Positions 27,719 to 37,820 are shown, counted from the first letter of the stretch. The stretch is DNA of 64,000 nucleotides from Sphingomonas sp. Leaf230 (GCF_001421745.1 NZ_LMKW01000001.1:300478-364477); one strand, 5' to 3'. Numbers and translations: made by a program. Notes: generated from the sequence alone by a model not told the origin.

Positions 27719-29443
27719 TCATTGGGGCTTGGCCTTCGCAGTTTGTGCGGCTTTCCAGGCGGCAACGTCTTCCAGTGCCACACTACGCCGCAGGACCAGC
27801 GCATCCGGATCGATCACGACATGCGCGCCCGCCGGGACCGACAAGCTCGCCTTCCCCCCAGTCATCGGCAACATCCGCGTCTTGCCGTCGACCTGCACCT
27901 GCACCGGCAGCGGGAAGGGGCCGTTCCCCGGCACCTTCCAGGTCAAACCTAGCGTATTCCCCGTCCGCGTCTCGACCAGTTCGGGCAGCGCCGCCTGCCG
28001 GAGATACACGTCGAAGAACCACGCATAGTCCTTCCCCGTCACCTTTCGGACGAGCCCCTCATATTCCTTGGTCGACCCGAACCGCGGCGCGAAATTGCCC
28101 GGTTTCGGATCCGCGCGCCCATACACCGCCAGCCGCGTGACGTCGAAGAACGCCTTGTCGCCGATGAGCGCCCGGAGCGTGTGGAGCATCCACGAGCCCT
28201 TGTAGTAGATGTCCTGCCCCGCACCGCCCTTGTCGAGTTCGTACACCTCCTCCTCGGTGGTGATGCGCTGCTGCGTGATCGGCTTGAGGTTCATGATCGA
28301 GGTGCGCTCGGTCTGCATCATCGCTGCATAGCGCGCACGGCCCTCACGCCACTGGCCATAGAGCGGCTGCATGTAGGTGCCATACCCCTCATGCAGCCAG
28401 TAATCGTCCCAGTTCGCGGCGGTCAGCTGATTGCCGAACCACTCATGCGCGAATTCGTGCTGGAACAACCAGTCGAATCCCTCCGGCGCCTTGGCGTATT
28501 CGTTGCCGTACGCGTTGACCGTCTGGTGCTCCATGCCCTTGTGCGGCGTCTCGACCACGCCGAGCTTTTCGTCGCCGAACGGGTAGGGGCCGATCATGCT
28601 CTCGAAGAAATCAAGCGTCGGCGCGAACTCGGCGAACAGCTTTTCCGCCTGCGCCTTTTCGCCCGGCAGATACCAGTAAAACATCGGGATGCTGTTGCCG
28701 AAGCGGCTTTTGTACGTGCCGCTGATCTCCTCATACGGCCCGACGTTCAGCGCGATGCCGTAGGTGTTGGGATGCTTGGCGCGCCAGTTCCACGTCGTCC
28801 GACCGTCCGCCAGCGTATCGACGCCGAGCAGCACGCCGTTCGATGGCGCCTTCAGCCCCTTCGGCACGGTAATGTGCAGCGTCACCAGCGCGGGCTCACC
28901 GGTCGGGAAGTCGAGGCACGGCCAGAACAGGTCGCAACCATAGCCCTCCGCGGTCGTCGCGAACCAGGTGCGGCCGTCGGGCGTCTTCGACCAGACCATG
29001 CCGTCGTCCCACGGCGCCTTCACCGCGACGTGCGGCGTGCCGCCATAGGTGATCTTCGCGGTGACCTTGCCGCCCGCCGCGACCGGCTGGGGCAGCGTGA
29101 TCGTCAGCCGACCCTCGGGATTACTCCACGCCGAGGGGGCGAGCGGCACGCCGTCGATCGCGATCGCGCTGACCGGAAGATTGCGGTCGAGATCGATCGG
29201 CAGGCGGTTGAGGGGGGCCTTCGCCGTAAAGACCAGCGTAGCCACGCCGTTCAAGCTCTCCGTCTCGGGCAGCACTTCGAACGCCAGGTCCGCGCTGTCG
29301 AACTGGAGTGCGGTCTGCTCGGGTGTCAGTACGCCACCAGACCGCTGCGTCTGCGCGGTGATCGCGGGCTCGCCCTTCTTCGGGAGCGGGGCGGCGGCGA
29401 GAAGCGCGGTGGCGCTGGCGGCGAGTAACAGGCGCGAAATCAT
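27719..29443 (-). CDS. M1-family zinc metallopeptidase (aminopeptidase N-like)
   Basis: An exported zinc aminopeptidase of 574 residues. ATG 29443 gives the signal MISRLLLAASATALLAAAPL; the upstream frame to 29647 is repeat DNA. The beta-barrel N-domain is followed by the exopeptidase motif GMEHQTVNAYGNEY (equivalent of GAMEN), the zinc motif HEFAHEWFGNQL with the third ligand in WLHEGYGTYMQ, and a catalytic Tyr region KGSWMLHTLRAL. It lacks the long ERAP-like C-terminal domain, so it is the short bacterial form, acting in the periplasm. Confidence 0.92.
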   Translation of the reverse strand: MISRLLLAASATALLAAAPLPKKGEPAITAQTQRSGGVLTPEQTALQFDSADLAFEVLPETESLNGVATLVFTAKAPLNRLPIDLDRNLPVSAIAIDGVPLAPSAWSNPEGRLTITLPQPVAAGGKVTAKITYGGTPHVAVKAPWDDGMVWSKTPDGRTWFATTAEGYGCDLFWPCLDFPTGEPALVTLHITVPKGLKAPSNGVLLGVDTLADGRTTWNWRAKHPNTYGIALNVGPYEEISGTYKSRFGNSIPMFYWYLPGEKAQAEKLFAEFAPTLDFFESMIGPYPFGDEKLGVVETPHKGMEHQTVNAYGNEYAKAPEGFDWLFQHEFAHEWFGNQLTAANWDDYWLHEGYGTYMQPLYGQWREGRARYAAMMQTERTSIMNLKPITQQRITTEEEVYELDKGGAGQDIYYKGSWMLHTLRALIGDKAFFDVTRLAVYGRADPKPGNFAPRFGSTKEYEGLVRKVTGKDYAWFFDVYLRQAALPELVETRTGNTLGLTWKVPGNGPFPLPVQVQVDGKTRMLPMTGGKASLSVPAGAHVVIDPDALVLRRSVALEDVAAWKAAQTAKAKPQ

Positions 29444-29499
29444 GCCGCGTTCTCGCGCCTGGGCGGCTCGCGCACAAGTGCGATCCGATACCGCCCGTT

Positions 29500-29575
29500 C
29501 TCCTGCGAACGCAGGAGCCCAGGATCGCGAATACCGCCGCCCGTTACCCTGGACTCCTGCGTTCGCAGGAGAACG
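29500..29575. repeat. Type E-like inverted repeat
   Basis: CCCGTTCTCCTGCGAACGCA near 29500 and TGCGTTCGCAGGAGAACGGC at its far end form a long imperfect stem. It lies between the divergent M1 peptidase and lon genes, close to both promoters. Confidence 0.7.
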
Positions 29576-29693
29576 GCTGGCGCTTGGGCAACGCGCTAAA
29601 ACCCCTAACCACCGCCAACCAATTGATGGACGGTTCATCCTCACCATATAAGCTGTAGATTATGCCCCCATGCAGGCACCCACCGGAGCGTTC

Positions 29694-32087
29694 ATGACCC
29701 AGTACCCCGTCCTTCCCCTTCGCGACATCGTCGTGTTCCCGCACATGATCGTGCCGCTGTTCGTCGGCCGCGATAAGTCCGTTGCCGCGCTCGAAGCGGC
29801 GATGGCGGCGGACAAGGAGATCTATCTCGTCGCGCAGGTCGATCCGGCCGAGGACGATCCTTCGCGCGACGATCTGTATTCGATGGGCGTCACCGCGACC
29901 GTGCTCCAGCTTCTGAAGCTCCCCGATGGCACCGTCCGCGTGCTGGTCGAGGGCAAGGGCCGTGCGACTCTGGAAACGCTCGACGAAAGCGGCGACTTCC
30001 TCACCGCAACAGTCGAGCCGGTCGCCGATGCCGAGGTCGAGGGGCCGGAGCTCATCGCGCTGATGCGCTCGGTGGTCGACCAGTTCGAAAACTACGCCAA
30101 GCTCAACCGCAAGCTCTCGTCGGAAACGTCGGTGCAGCTGTCCGAGATCGAGGACGCGTCGAAGCTCTCCGACGCGGTGATCGCGAACGTCCAGATCAAG
30201 GTGGCCGAGAAGCAGGCGATCCTGCTCGAGACCAACCCGTCGAAGCGCCTCGAAATGGCGTTCGCGGCGATGGAGGGCGAGCTGGGCGTTCTTCAGGTCG
30301 AGAAGAAGATCAAGAGCCGCGTCAAGCGCCAGATGGAGAAGACGCAGCGCGAATATTACCTCAATGAGCAGTTGAAGGCGATCCAGCGCGAACTCGGGAA
30401 CGAGGACGGTGAGGGCGAAGGCGACGAGATCGCCGAGCTGACGCAGAAGATCGCGACGCTCAAGATGAGCAAGGAGGCGCGCGGCAAGGCGACGTCGGAG
30501 TTGAAGAAGCTCAAGACGATGGCGCCGATGAGCGCCGAGGCGACTGTCGTGCGCAATTATCTCGACGTGCTGCTCGGGCTGCCGTGGGGCAAGAAGTCGA
30601 AGATCAAGAAGGACATCGCCGCCGCGCAGGTGACGCTGGACGAGGATCATTACGCGCTCGAGAAGGTGAAGGACCGGATCGTCGAGTATCTCGCGGTGCA
30701 GGCGCGCACCAACAAGCTGAAGGGGCCGATCCTGTGCCTCGTCGGCCCTCCGGGTGTCGGCAAGACCTCGCTCGGCAAGTCGATCGCCAAGGCGACCGGG
30801 CGCGAGTTCATCCGCCAGTCGCTCGGCGGCGTGCGTGACGAAGCCGAGATTCGCGGGCATCGCCGCACCTATATCGGCTCGCTGCCGGGCAAGATCGTGA
30901 CGAACCTCAAAAAGGCCGGCACGTCGAACCCGTTGTTCCTGCTCGACGAGATCGACAAGCTCGGCCAGGATTTCCGTGGCGATCCCGCGTCGGCGCTGCT
31001 GGAGGTCCTCGATCCGGAGCAGAACGGCAAGTTCCAGGATCATTACCTGGAGGTCGATATCGACCTGTCGGACGTGATGTTCGTCTGCACCGCGAACTCG
31101 CTGAACCTGCCCCAGGCGCTGCTCGACCGGATGGAGATCATCCGTCTGGAGGGCTATACCGAGGACGAGAAGGTTGAGATCGCCGAGCGTCATCTGGTCG
31201 AGAAGCAGATCGAGGCGCACGGGTTGAAGCCGGGCGAGTTCACGCTGACGCAGGAGGGGCTTCGTACGCTCATCCAGCAGTACACGCGGGAGGCCGGCGT
31301 GCGTACGCTGGAGCGCGAGATCGCCAAGCTGTGTCGCAAGGCGCTGCGCCAGATCCTCGAGAACAAGACCACCAGCGTCACGATCACGCCCGAGAACATC
31401 GGCGAATATGCTGGCGTGCAAAAGTACCGCCACGGGCTCGGCGAGACCGAAAACCAGATCGGTGCGGTCACCGGGCTTGCCTGGACGGAAGTCGGCGGTG
31501 AGTTGCTGACGATCGAGAGCGTGACGGTCGCGGGCAAGGGGCAGGCCAAGCTCACCGGTACGCTCGGTGACGTGATGAAGGAGTCGATCGAGACCGCGTT
31601 TAGCTATGTGAAGGCCCGCGCGCCGAGCTACGGGATCAAGCCGAGCCTGTTCGCGCGCAAGGATATTCATATCCATCTGCCCGAGGGTGCGGTGCCGAAG
31701 GACGGTCCGTCGGCGGGCATCGGCATGGTCACCTCGATCGTCTCGACGCTGACCGGCGTGCCGATCCGGCGCGAGGTGGCGATGACCGGCGAGGTTACGC
31801 TGCGTGGTCGCGTGCTGCCGATCGGTGGCCTCAAGGAGAAGCTGCTCGCGGCGCTCCGTGGTGGGATCGAGACGGTGCTGATCCCGGCCGAGAACGAGAA
31901 GGACCTCGCGGAAATCCCGGCGAACATCAAGGCGGGGCTGAAGATCATCCCCGTTTCGCACGTCGACGAGGTGCTTCGTCTGGCGCTGACCGAGCCGCTC
32001 GAAGCGATCGAGTGGACCGATGCGGACGAGCTGGCAGCACTGCCACCGGCACCGATCGCGCCGGTCGGGGGTGGCCTTCACCACTGA
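29694..32087 (+). CDS. lon: ATP-dependent protease Lon
   Basis: Lon degrades misfolded and regulatory proteins in the cytoplasm. From ATG 29694 ([26 protein letters not shown] just upstream) there are 797 residues. The LON substrate-binding N-domain is followed by Walker [16 protein letters not shown] (about 355), Walker [11 protein letters not shown], and the Ser-Lys protease domain with [11 protein letters not shown] (Ser about 673) and [11 protein letters not shown] for the Lys. The alternative ATG at 29670 is less likely. hupB follows, a pairing often seen in alphaproteobacteria. Confidence 0.96.
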   Translation: MTQYPVLPLRDIVVFPHMIVPLFVGRDKSVAALEAAMAADKEIYLVAQVDPAEDDPSRDDLYSMGVTATVLQLLKLPDGTVRVLVEGKGRATLETLDESGDFLTATVEPVADAEVEGPELIALMRSVVDQFENYAKLNRKLSSETSVQLSEIEDASKLSDAVIANVQIKVAEKQAILLETNPSKRLEMAFAAMEGELGVLQVEKKIKSRVKRQMEKTQREYYLNEQLKAIQRELGNEDGEGEGDEIAELTQKIATLKMSKEARGKATSELKKLKTMAPMSAEATVVRNYLDVLLGLPWGKKSKIKKDIAAAQVTLDEDHYALEKVKDRIVEYLAVQARTNKLKGPILCLVGPPGVGKTSLGKSIAKATGREFIRQSLGGVRDEAEIRGHRRTYIGSLPGKIVTNLKKAGTSNPLFLLDEIDKLGQDFRGDPASALLEVLDPEQNGKFQDHYLEVDIDLSDVMFVCTANSLNLPQALLDRMEIIRLEGYTEDEKVEIAERHLVEKQIEAHGLKPGEFTLTQEGLRTLIQQYTREAGVRTLEREIAKLCRKALRQILENKTTSVTITPENIGEYAGVQKYRHGLGETENQIGAVTGLAWTEVGGELLTIESVTVAGKGQAKLTGTLGDVMKESIETAFSYVKARAPSYGIKPSLFARKDIHIHLPEGAVPKDGPSAGIGMVTSIVSTLTGVPIRREVAMTGEVTLRGRVLPIGGLKEKLLAALRGGIETVLIPAENEKDLAEIPANIKAGLKIIPVSHVDEVLRLALTEPLEAIEWTDADELAALPPAPIAPVGGGLHH

Positions 32088-32214
32088 TCCATGTTTGGAT
32101 CGTAAGCGACAATACGGCGGTTTCGTTTGACAGCAGACGGGGCCGTCGCATTATTGCGCGCTGATTGCGGTCGCGAGTCCATCTCGGCCGATTCGAGTTT
32201 TCCCGGGGGATTAT

Positions 32215-32487
32215 ATGAACAAGCAGGAGCTGATCGCGACGGTTGCCGACACGTCCGGGCTGGTAAAAGCCGACGCGGTCAAGGCGGTCGAGGCGGTGTT
32301 CGATGCGATCGAGGCATCGTTGAAGAAGGGCGACGAGGTTCGCCTGGTCGGTTTCGGCACGTTCTCGATCTCGAAGCGCAAGGCGTCGACCGGCCGTAAC
32401 CCCCGCACCGGCGAGCCGATGACGATCAAGGCCTCGACCCAGCCGAAGTTCAAGGCTGGCAAGGGCCTGAAGGACGCGGTCAACTAG
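32215..32487 (+). CDS. hupB: DNA-binding protein HU
   Basis: HU compacts and bends DNA. The 90-residue protein starts MNKQELIATVADTSGLVKAD and has the HU/IHF signature GFGTFSISKRKASTGRNPRT (about 45-64) and QPKFKAGKGLKDAVN. GGGGGATTAT precedes the ATG. The 127-bp gap after lon probably holds its own promoter. Confidence 0.96.
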   Translation: MNKQELIATVADTSGLVKADAVKAVEAVFDAIEASLKKGDEVRLVGFGTFSISKRKASTGRNPRTGEPMTIKASTQPKFKAGKGLKDAVN

Positions 32488-32554
32488 GACCGGTGTTGAT
32501 AGGGCTGGACAGGTGGACGGGGTCTGCCTAAAGGCCCGCTTCCGAACGAGTTTC

Positions 32555-32629
32555 GGGCGCGTAGCTCAGTGGTAGAGCACACCCTTCACACGGGTGGGGT
32601 CGCTGGTTCAATCCCAGCCGCGCCCACCA
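32555..32629 (+). tRNA. tRNA-Val (anticodon CAC)
   Basis: The 7-bp acceptor stem GGGCGCG pairs with CGCGCCC before ACCA. The D-arm is GCTCAGTGGTAGAGC. The anticodon loop TTCACAC within CACCC/GGGTG gives CAC. T-arm GCTGGTTCAATCCCAGC is standard. It reads GUG valine codons. Confidence 0.97.
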
Positions 32630-32634
32630 GATTT

Positions 32635-32675
32635 ACGCCGGTCCCTTCGCATGAAGGGGCCGGCGTTGCTGTTTC
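32635..32675 (+). terminator. Terminator after tRNA-Val
   Basis: A 14-bp stem, ACGCCGGTCCCTTC (32635-32648) and GAAGGGGCCGGCGT (32653-32666), with a 4-base loop and one G-T-like mismatch, is followed by TGCTGTTTCTG. It lies right after the encoded CCA. Confidence 0.7.
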
Positions 32676-32698
32676 TGGCGCTGCAGTCTGGTCTGCGT

Positions 32699-32809
32699 TC
32701 CCCCCTCCCTGGAAGGGAGGGGCCGGGGGTGGGTTGGTTTCCGTATTGCCGAACGGTCGCGGCACGAGTGAGCCTACCCACCCCCAACCCCTCCCTTTCA
32801 GGGAGGGGC
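32699..32809. repeat. Type C palindromic intergenic repeat
   Basis: Two arms CCCCTCCCTGGAAGGGAGGG and CCCCTCCCTTTCAGGGAGGG enclose GGGGTGGGTT and ACCCACCCCCAACC. Each arm is itself a hairpin. It separates tRNA-Val from the tetR operon. The same family occurs inside gspE (47401) and at the window end (63971). Confidence 0.8.
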
Positions 32810-32870
32810 GCAGATCAGGGGATTGCCTACTCGACACCCCAACATGACAGCTTCTTCATTAGGCTGGTTC

Positions 32871-32882
32871 GTTCGATCGAAC
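32871..32882 (+). promoter_or_regulatory. Perfect palindrome, candidate TetR operator
   Basis: GTTCGATCGAAC is a perfect 12-bp palindrome lying 12 bases before the tetR start codon. With flanks it extends imperfectly to 22 bp (GGTTC ... TAAAC). Its position on the transcript leader or -10 region suits autorepression of the efflux operon. Confidence 0.5.
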
Positions 32883-32894
32883 TAAACGCTCCCC

Positions 32895-33530
32895 GTGGTC
32901 CAGTCCCGACTCCTAGACATCGCGATCAGCGAATTCGGCAGCAAGGGGCTGGAGGGGGCAAGCACGCGTGCGATCGCTGCGGCAGCGGGCACGGCGATGT
33001 CGTCGATCACCTATCACTACGGCGGTAAGGACGGGCTGTACCTCGCCGCGGCGGATCGGATCGCCGAGCGCATGTCCGCGATGATGACCGAGCCGTTCGA
33101 CGTACCCGCCGGGATCGTCGAGGACGCCGCTGCAGCCCGCACCCGGATCCTTCGGATTTTCGCGCGGCTCGCAGACAAGATGGCGAGCGACGAGAACGCC
33201 GACTGGACGCTGTTCATCCTGCGCGAGCAGATGAAACCCGGTGCGGCGTTCGAGCGAATCTATGGCGGCGTGATGGGGCAGATGATCGAGACGCTTGCCG
33301 ATCTCGTCGCCACCGCGACCGGCTGTACCAGCGCGCGTGTCGCTCGGATCACGACGATCACATTGATGGGGCAGGTCCTCGCGCTGCGATCGAGCCGCGC
33401 CACCTTCCTCAAACTGCTTGGGCGCGATGCGCTCGGGGCCGACGACATCCACGATATCAAGGCGCGGATCGACGCCAATATCGACGCCATCCTCGATTCG
33501 ATGCGTGCTGAAGAACAGGGCCAGGCATGA
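32895..33530 (+). CDS. TetR-family regulator of an efflux operon
   Basis: A 211-residue regulator starting at GTG 32895 (VVQSRLLDIAISEFGSKGLE). The helix-turn-helix is ASTRAIAAAAGTAMSSITYHYGGKDGLYL (split about 21-50). The rest is a helical ligand-binding domain with a CerR-like C-terminal region. Its stop overlaps the emrA ATG by 4 bases, so it is the first gene of the efflux operon and probably represses it, with the palindrome 32871-32882 as site (inference). Confidence 0.87.
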   Translation: MVQSRLLDIAISEFGSKGLEGASTRAIAAAAGTAMSSITYHYGGKDGLYLAAADRIAERMSAMMTEPFDVPAGIVEDAAAARTRILRIFARLADKMASDENADWTLFILREQMKPGAAFERIYGGVMGQMIETLADLVATATGCTSARVARITTITLMGQVLALRSSRATFLKLLGRDALGADDIHDIKARIDANIDAILDSMRAEEQGQA

Positions 33531-34702
33531 CCGACCAGACGAACCACTCCGACGCCAACCACGACGACGAGGATCGCAAGTCCGATCCGAACGGCGAGGA
33601 TCAGCAGTCCGACACCGAACAGCAGGACGAGTCCGACGATGACAAGGACGACGACAAGAAGCCGTCGGTCTTCAAGAAGCCGCTGTTCTGGATCATCCTC
33701 GTCATCGTCGTCGGCGGGCTGATCATCGGCGGCGTGCTCTACTGGCTGCACGCGCGGCAGTTCGAATCGACCGACGACGCGTTCGTCGACACGCACATCG
33801 TCCGTCTTGCGCCACAGGTTGCGGGCACGCTGGTGCAGGTCGCCGACATCGACAACCGCCACGTCGAGGCAGGACGCCTCCTTGCGGTCATCAAGGCATC
33901 CGGCCGCGACGCGCAGGTCGCCGAGGCGCAGGCAAACGAATCGCAGGCGCGCGCGCAGTTCGCGCAGGCACAGGCGCAGGTCACCGCTGCCGAAGCGCAA
34001 CGCCAGCAGGCGGCCGCCCAAGCACGCGTGCCGATGGCGGCGGCGGTAAAGGCGCAGCAGGATCTCGCGCGCTACGAGGCGTTGCTGCGGCTCGATCCGA
34101 GCGCGGTTGCCGGTCAACAGCTCGATCAGGCGCGCGCCACCGCTCGCCAGACCGCCGCCGATGCCGCCGCCGCCCGCGAGCAGATCGACACCGCCACCGC
34201 GCAGATCAGCGTCGCCAGGAAGCAGGTCGGCGCGGCCAAGTCGGTGATCGACGCCCGTCGTGCGCAGGTCGACCAGGCAAACGTCACGATTGGCGATCTC
34301 CGCCTGACCGCGCCGGTCGCGGGGCAAGTCGTCAACCGCTCGGTCAACGTCGGCTCCTATGTCGCGCCCGGCACGCAGCTGATGGCGATCGTCCCCGACA
34401 CAATGTGGGTGACGGCCAACTTCAAGGAAACGCAACTTACCCTGATGAAGATCGGCCAGCCCGTCGAGATCCATGTCGACGCGTATCCCGGCGTCGACTT
34501 CAAGGGGCATGTCGACTCGATCCAGCGCGGCGCCGGCCAGGCGTTCGCCTTGCTGCCTCCGCAGAACGCGACCGGCAACTATGTGAAGGTGGTCCAGCGC
34601 GTGCCGGTGCGGATCGTGTTCGACGCCAAGAACGGCCCCGATCCGAAGCGCTATCCGATCGGTCCCGGCATGTCGGTGGTGCCTACCGTCAAGGTGCGCT
34701 GA
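33527..34702 (+). CDS. HlyD/EmrA-type membrane fusion protein of efflux pump
   Basis: The 391-residue protein links the inner-membrane transporter to the outer membrane. A 50-residue very acidic N-terminus (DDDKDDDKKPSVFKK region) precedes one membrane helix (PLFWIILVIVVGGLIIGGVL, about 51-70). Then come the biotinyl-lipoyl half FESTDDAFVDTHIVRLAPQV (about 78-97), a long Ala/Gln-rich coiled coil, and the second lipoyl half with IGDLRLTAPVAGQVVNRSVN. It is the second gene of the operon, adjoining the MFS pump. Confidence 0.9.
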   Translation: MTDQTNHSDANHDDEDRKSDPNGEDQQSDTEQQDESDDDKDDDKKPSVFKKPLFWIILVIVVGGLIIGGVLYWLHARQFESTDDAFVDTHIVRLAPQVAGTLVQVADIDNRHVEAGRLLAVIKASGRDAQVAEAQANESQARAQFAQAQAQVTAAEAQRQQAAAQARVPMAAAVKAQQDLARYEALLRLDPSAVAGQQLDQARATARQTAADAAAAREQIDTATAQISVARKQVGAAKSVIDARRAQVDQANVTIGDLRLTAPVAGQVVNRSVNVGSYVAPGTQLMAIVPDTMWVTANFKETQLTLMKIGQPVEIHVDAYPGVDFKGHVDSIQRGAGQAFALLPPQNATGNYVKVVQRVPVRIVFDAKNGPDPKRYPIGPGMSVVPTVKVR

Positions 34703-34703
34703 G

Positions 34704-36320
34704 GTGGCCAAGGCTCCTGCTAAGGCTGATGCGGGCGGCGGTCATACGTGGTCGCCGAGCCGGTCGGCGGCGGGCAAGTACAGCCCGTGGCTGATCGTCG
34801 CGATCATCTCGATTCCGACCTTCATGGAGGTGCTCGACACCTCGATCGCCAACGTTGCGCTCGATCATATCTCGGGCGGGCTGTCGATCACCACCGATCA
34901 GGCGACCTGGGTGCTGACCAGCTACCTCGTCGCCAACGCGATCGTCATCCCGATCTCGGGCTGGTTGTCGGACGCGATCGGCCGGAAGCGGTATTTCCTG
35001 CTGTCCATCGCGCTGTTCACGCTCGCCTCGCTGATGTGTGGCCTTGCGCCCAATATCGCTACGCTCGTCGTCGCACGCGTATTGCAAGGCATAGGCGGCG
35101 GCGGTCTGGCGCCGGTCGAGCAGTCGATCCTCGCCGACACCTTCCCGCCGAAACAACGTGGGATGGCGTTCGCCGCCTTCGCGATCGTCGTCGTCGTCGG
35201 CCCCGTGCTCGGGCCGACGCTGGGCGGCTACATCGTCGAATATTCCAGCTGGCACTGGGTCTTCCTGATCAACGTGCCGGTCGGCATCGCCGCATGGTTC
35301 CTGGTCGAGACGTTCGTCGACGAGCCGGACCAGGTGAAGAAGGACCGCGACGAGCGCTTCAAGAACGGCCTGACGATCGACTATGTCGGCGTCGCGCTGG
35401 TCGCACTCGGGCTCGGCTTCCTCGAACTCACCTTCGATCGCGGTGAGCGCGAGGATTGGTTTTCGAGCGGTTTCATCGTCATGTCGGCGATCATCGCCGC
35501 GGTGTCGCTGGTCACGCTCGTCATCTGGGAGCTGAACCACAAGGACCCGGTGATCGACCTCAAGCTGCTGAAGAACCGCAACTTCGCGCTGACGATCGGC
35601 GTGATGGGCGTCACCGGTATGATCCTGTTCGGCACGACGCAGCTCATTCCGCAGATGCTGCAACAGGTGCTCGGCTACAGCTCGCTCGATGCCGGCCTCG
35701 CGCTGACCGCCGGCGGTCTCGCGACGCTCGTCATGGTGCCGTTCGCCGGGCGGCTGAGCGGGCTGGTCGACGTTCGCTTCCTGCTGTTCCCGGCGTTGCT
35801 GGTGCAGGCGTTCGCGCTGTGGAACATGAGCCACCTGACCGCCGACATCGCGTTCTCCGATGCGGCGTTCGCCCGGCTGTTCCAGGCGATGGCCCTGCCG
35901 TTCCTGTTCGTGCCGATTAACGCGATCGCCTATGTCGGGCTCAAGCAGACGCAGACCGCGCAGGCGTCGAGCCTGCTCAACGTCTCGCGAAACCTGGGCG
36001 GGACGATCGGCATCTGTTTCGCGCAGACTCAACTTGCGGGCGGATTGCAGCGGCACCAGTCGGAACTGACGCAGACGCTCAATCCGCTCGATCCGAACTA
36101 TAACGACTGGATGCAGAAGGCGACGAGCGTGTTCGGCGGGCAGGGCGATGCGACGACGCCGTTGGCCGTTCTCTACAGCCAGATGCAGCGCCAAGCGACG
36201 ATGCTCGCGTTCCTCGACGTGTTCCGCGCGATGATGGTGGTCGTGCTGGTCGTCGCGCCACTAGTTCTATTCATGCGCTCCGGCAAGACCGGTGGCGCCC
36301 CCTCGGGAGGGATGCATTGA
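34704..36320 (+). CDS. DHA2-family MFS multidrug transporter, EmrB type
   Basis: The 538-residue pump has 14 predicted membrane segments. It opens with a short polar tail (VAKAPAKADAGGGHTWSPSR), then segment 1 with the DHA2 motif MEVLDTSIANVALDHISGG (about 45-63), motif A GWLSDAIGRKRYF and PVLGPTLGGYI (antiporter motif C). GTG 34704 follows the emrA stop by one base. It uses the proton gradient to export drugs through EmrA and the outer-membrane factor; the substrate is unknown. Confidence 0.92.
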   Translation: MAKAPAKADAGGGHTWSPSRSAAGKYSPWLIVAIISIPTFMEVLDTSIANVALDHISGGLSITTDQATWVLTSYLVANAIVIPISGWLSDAIGRKRYFLLSIALFTLASLMCGLAPNIATLVVARVLQGIGGGGLAPVEQSILADTFPPKQRGMAFAAFAIVVVVGPVLGPTLGGYIVEYSSWHWVFLINVPVGIAAWFLVETFVDEPDQVKKDRDERFKNGLTIDYVGVALVALGLGFLELTFDRGEREDWFSSGFIVMSAIIAAVSLVTLVIWELNHKDPVIDLKLLKNRNFALTIGVMGVTGMILFGTTQLIPQMLQQVLGYSSLDAGLALTAGGLATLVMVPFAGRLSGLVDVRFLLFPALLVQAFALWNMSHLTADIAFSDAAFARLFQAMALPFLFVPINAIAYVGLKQTQTAQASSLLNVSRNLGGTIGICFAQTQLAGGLQRHQSELTQTLNPLDPNYNDWMQKATSVFGGQGDATTPLAVLYSQMQRQATMLAFLDVFRAMMVVVLVVAPLVLFMRSGKTGGAPSGGMH

Positions 36321-37783
36321 TGCGTGCGCGGTTCATGGTGGTTGCGGTCGCGGCCCTGCTCGCGGGGTGCACCGTCGGCCCAAATTACGTCGCCCCCGAG
36401 ATGGCGGTGCCGCCGGCGTTCGTCGGCCCGCAAGCGAGCGTTGGTACTTCGGTTGACCCCGCCCGCTGGTGGTCCGCGTTCGGCGATCCACAGCTGGACG
36501 GCCTCGTCGAGCGCGCGTTGAAGGGCAATCCCGACATCGCCATCGCCGCGTCGCGCGTGCGCCAGGCGCGGTTACAGGAGATCGTCGCACGCTCGCAAGG
36601 GTTGCCGAGCGTCAACGCCAGCGCCAGCCCGAGCCACATCGAGTTCAGCAAGAACGCCGGCCTCTCGTCGATCGCACGCGCGTTCAGCGGTGGCACGGGT
36701 GCAGGGGGCACCGGTTCGACCGGCGGCATCGCTCTCCCCGGCAGCGGGATCACGACCTATTCCGTCGGCTTCGATGCAAGCTGGGAGCTAGACCTGTTCG
36801 GCGGAGTCCGGCGCAGCACCGAAGGCGCGCGGGCGCGGACGGAAGCTGCGGTCTGGTCGAAACGCGACGCCGCAGTGACTTTAGCCGCGGAAGTCGCGCA
36901 GGCGTATTTCGCGCTGCGGCTCGATCAGGCGCAGATCGTGACGATCGAGGGCGAAATCGTCCGCCAGCGTCGTGCGCTCGAGATCGCCGGCAACACGGCC
37001 AAGGTCGGTCTCGTCCCGCCGATCGACGTAACCCGCCAGCGCGCGTCGATCACCTCGACCGAAGCACGCGCCGAACCGGTGCGCGCCGATGTCGACGTAC
37101 GCATGCACGCGCTGGCGATCCTGCTGGGCGAGCCACCCGCGACGCTGATGTCCGAACTCGCAGCGCCGTCGGTAGCACCGCTCGGCGTACCGTCGATCCC
37201 GGCCGGGTTGCCTTCTGAATTGTTGCGCCGTCGCCCCGACATTCGCGCGGCCGAACGCGATCTCGCTGCCTCGACGGCGGATATCGGCGTTGCGGTGGCG
37301 GATATGTATCCGAAGTTCAGCCTTACGGGCATGAGCCAGCTGATCTCGACCGCGCTCGGCAATCTGTTCTCGGGTGACAGCCTCCAATTGACCGCGAGCG
37401 GCGCGGCGCAGTTCCCCTTGCTCGACTGGGGCCGGCGTAAATCGACCGTGAAGTCGCGCGAGGAAGACCGCGAGCAGGCGTATCTGCGTTACCGCTCGAC
37501 GGTGTTGCAGGCGTTGCGCGACGTCGAGGATCCGCTCGCACAGATCGCAGCCGAACGACGCCGGAACGCGGCGTTGCAGCGGGCCGTGGTCGATGCACAG
37601 AGCAGCGCGAAGGCGGCGGAGTCGCAGTACCGGACCGGCTTCGTGGCGCAGACGACGCTGCTGAACGCGGAGACGGACGTGCTGACCGCGCGCGAACAGC
37701 TGGTGTCGAGCGATGCGCAGTTGCGGCAGCTGACGGTCGCGTTGTTCAAGGCGCTTGGTGGGGGGTGGGAGCGGGCGGAGTAG
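36320..37783 (+). CDS. NodT-family outer-membrane efflux lipoprotein
   Basis: A TolC-like channel, 487 residues, starting at ATG 36320 that overlaps the transporter's stop by one base. Lipobox: FMVVAVAALLAGCTVGPNYV, with Cys near 18. The two OEP repeats are visible (LDGLVERALKGNPDIAIAAS, about 60-79; LRRRPDIRAAERDLAASTAD, about 295). It completes the tripartite efflux system with the two genes upstream. Confidence 0.92.
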   Translation: MRARFMVVAVAALLAGCTVGPNYVAPEMAVPPAFVGPQASVGTSVDPARWWSAFGDPQLDGLVERALKGNPDIAIAASRVRQARLQEIVARSQGLPSVNASASPSHIEFSKNAGLSSIARAFSGGTGAGGTGSTGGIALPGSGITTYSVGFDASWELDLFGGVRRSTEGARARTEAAVWSKRDAAVTLAAEVAQAYFALRLDQAQIVTIEGEIVRQRRALEIAGNTAKVGLVPPIDVTRQRASITSTEARAEPVRADVDVRMHALAILLGEPPATLMSELAAPSVAPLGVPSIPAGLPSELLRRRPDIRAAERDLAASTADIGVAVADMYPKFSLTGMSQLISTALGNLFSGDSLQLTASGAAQFPLLDWGRRKSTVKSREEDREQAYLRYRSTVLQALRDVEDPLAQIAAERRRNAALQRAVVDAQSSAKAAESQYRTGFVAQTTLLNAETDVLTAREQLVSSDAQLRQLTVALFKALGGGWERAE

Positions 37784-37820
37784 GGGGCGCGTGCTTCAAC
37801 ACGTCCGTCACCCGAACCCA

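Noticed and set aside
29544..32084. 846-residue open frame opposite lon
   Set aside because: Mirror of a conserved gene, with the typical low-complexity composition of GC-driven frames and no domain.
32690..32815. CRISPR array suggested by closely spaced GC palindromes
   Set aside because: The repeats are two facing arms of one element, not direct repeats with unique spacers, and no cas genes are present.
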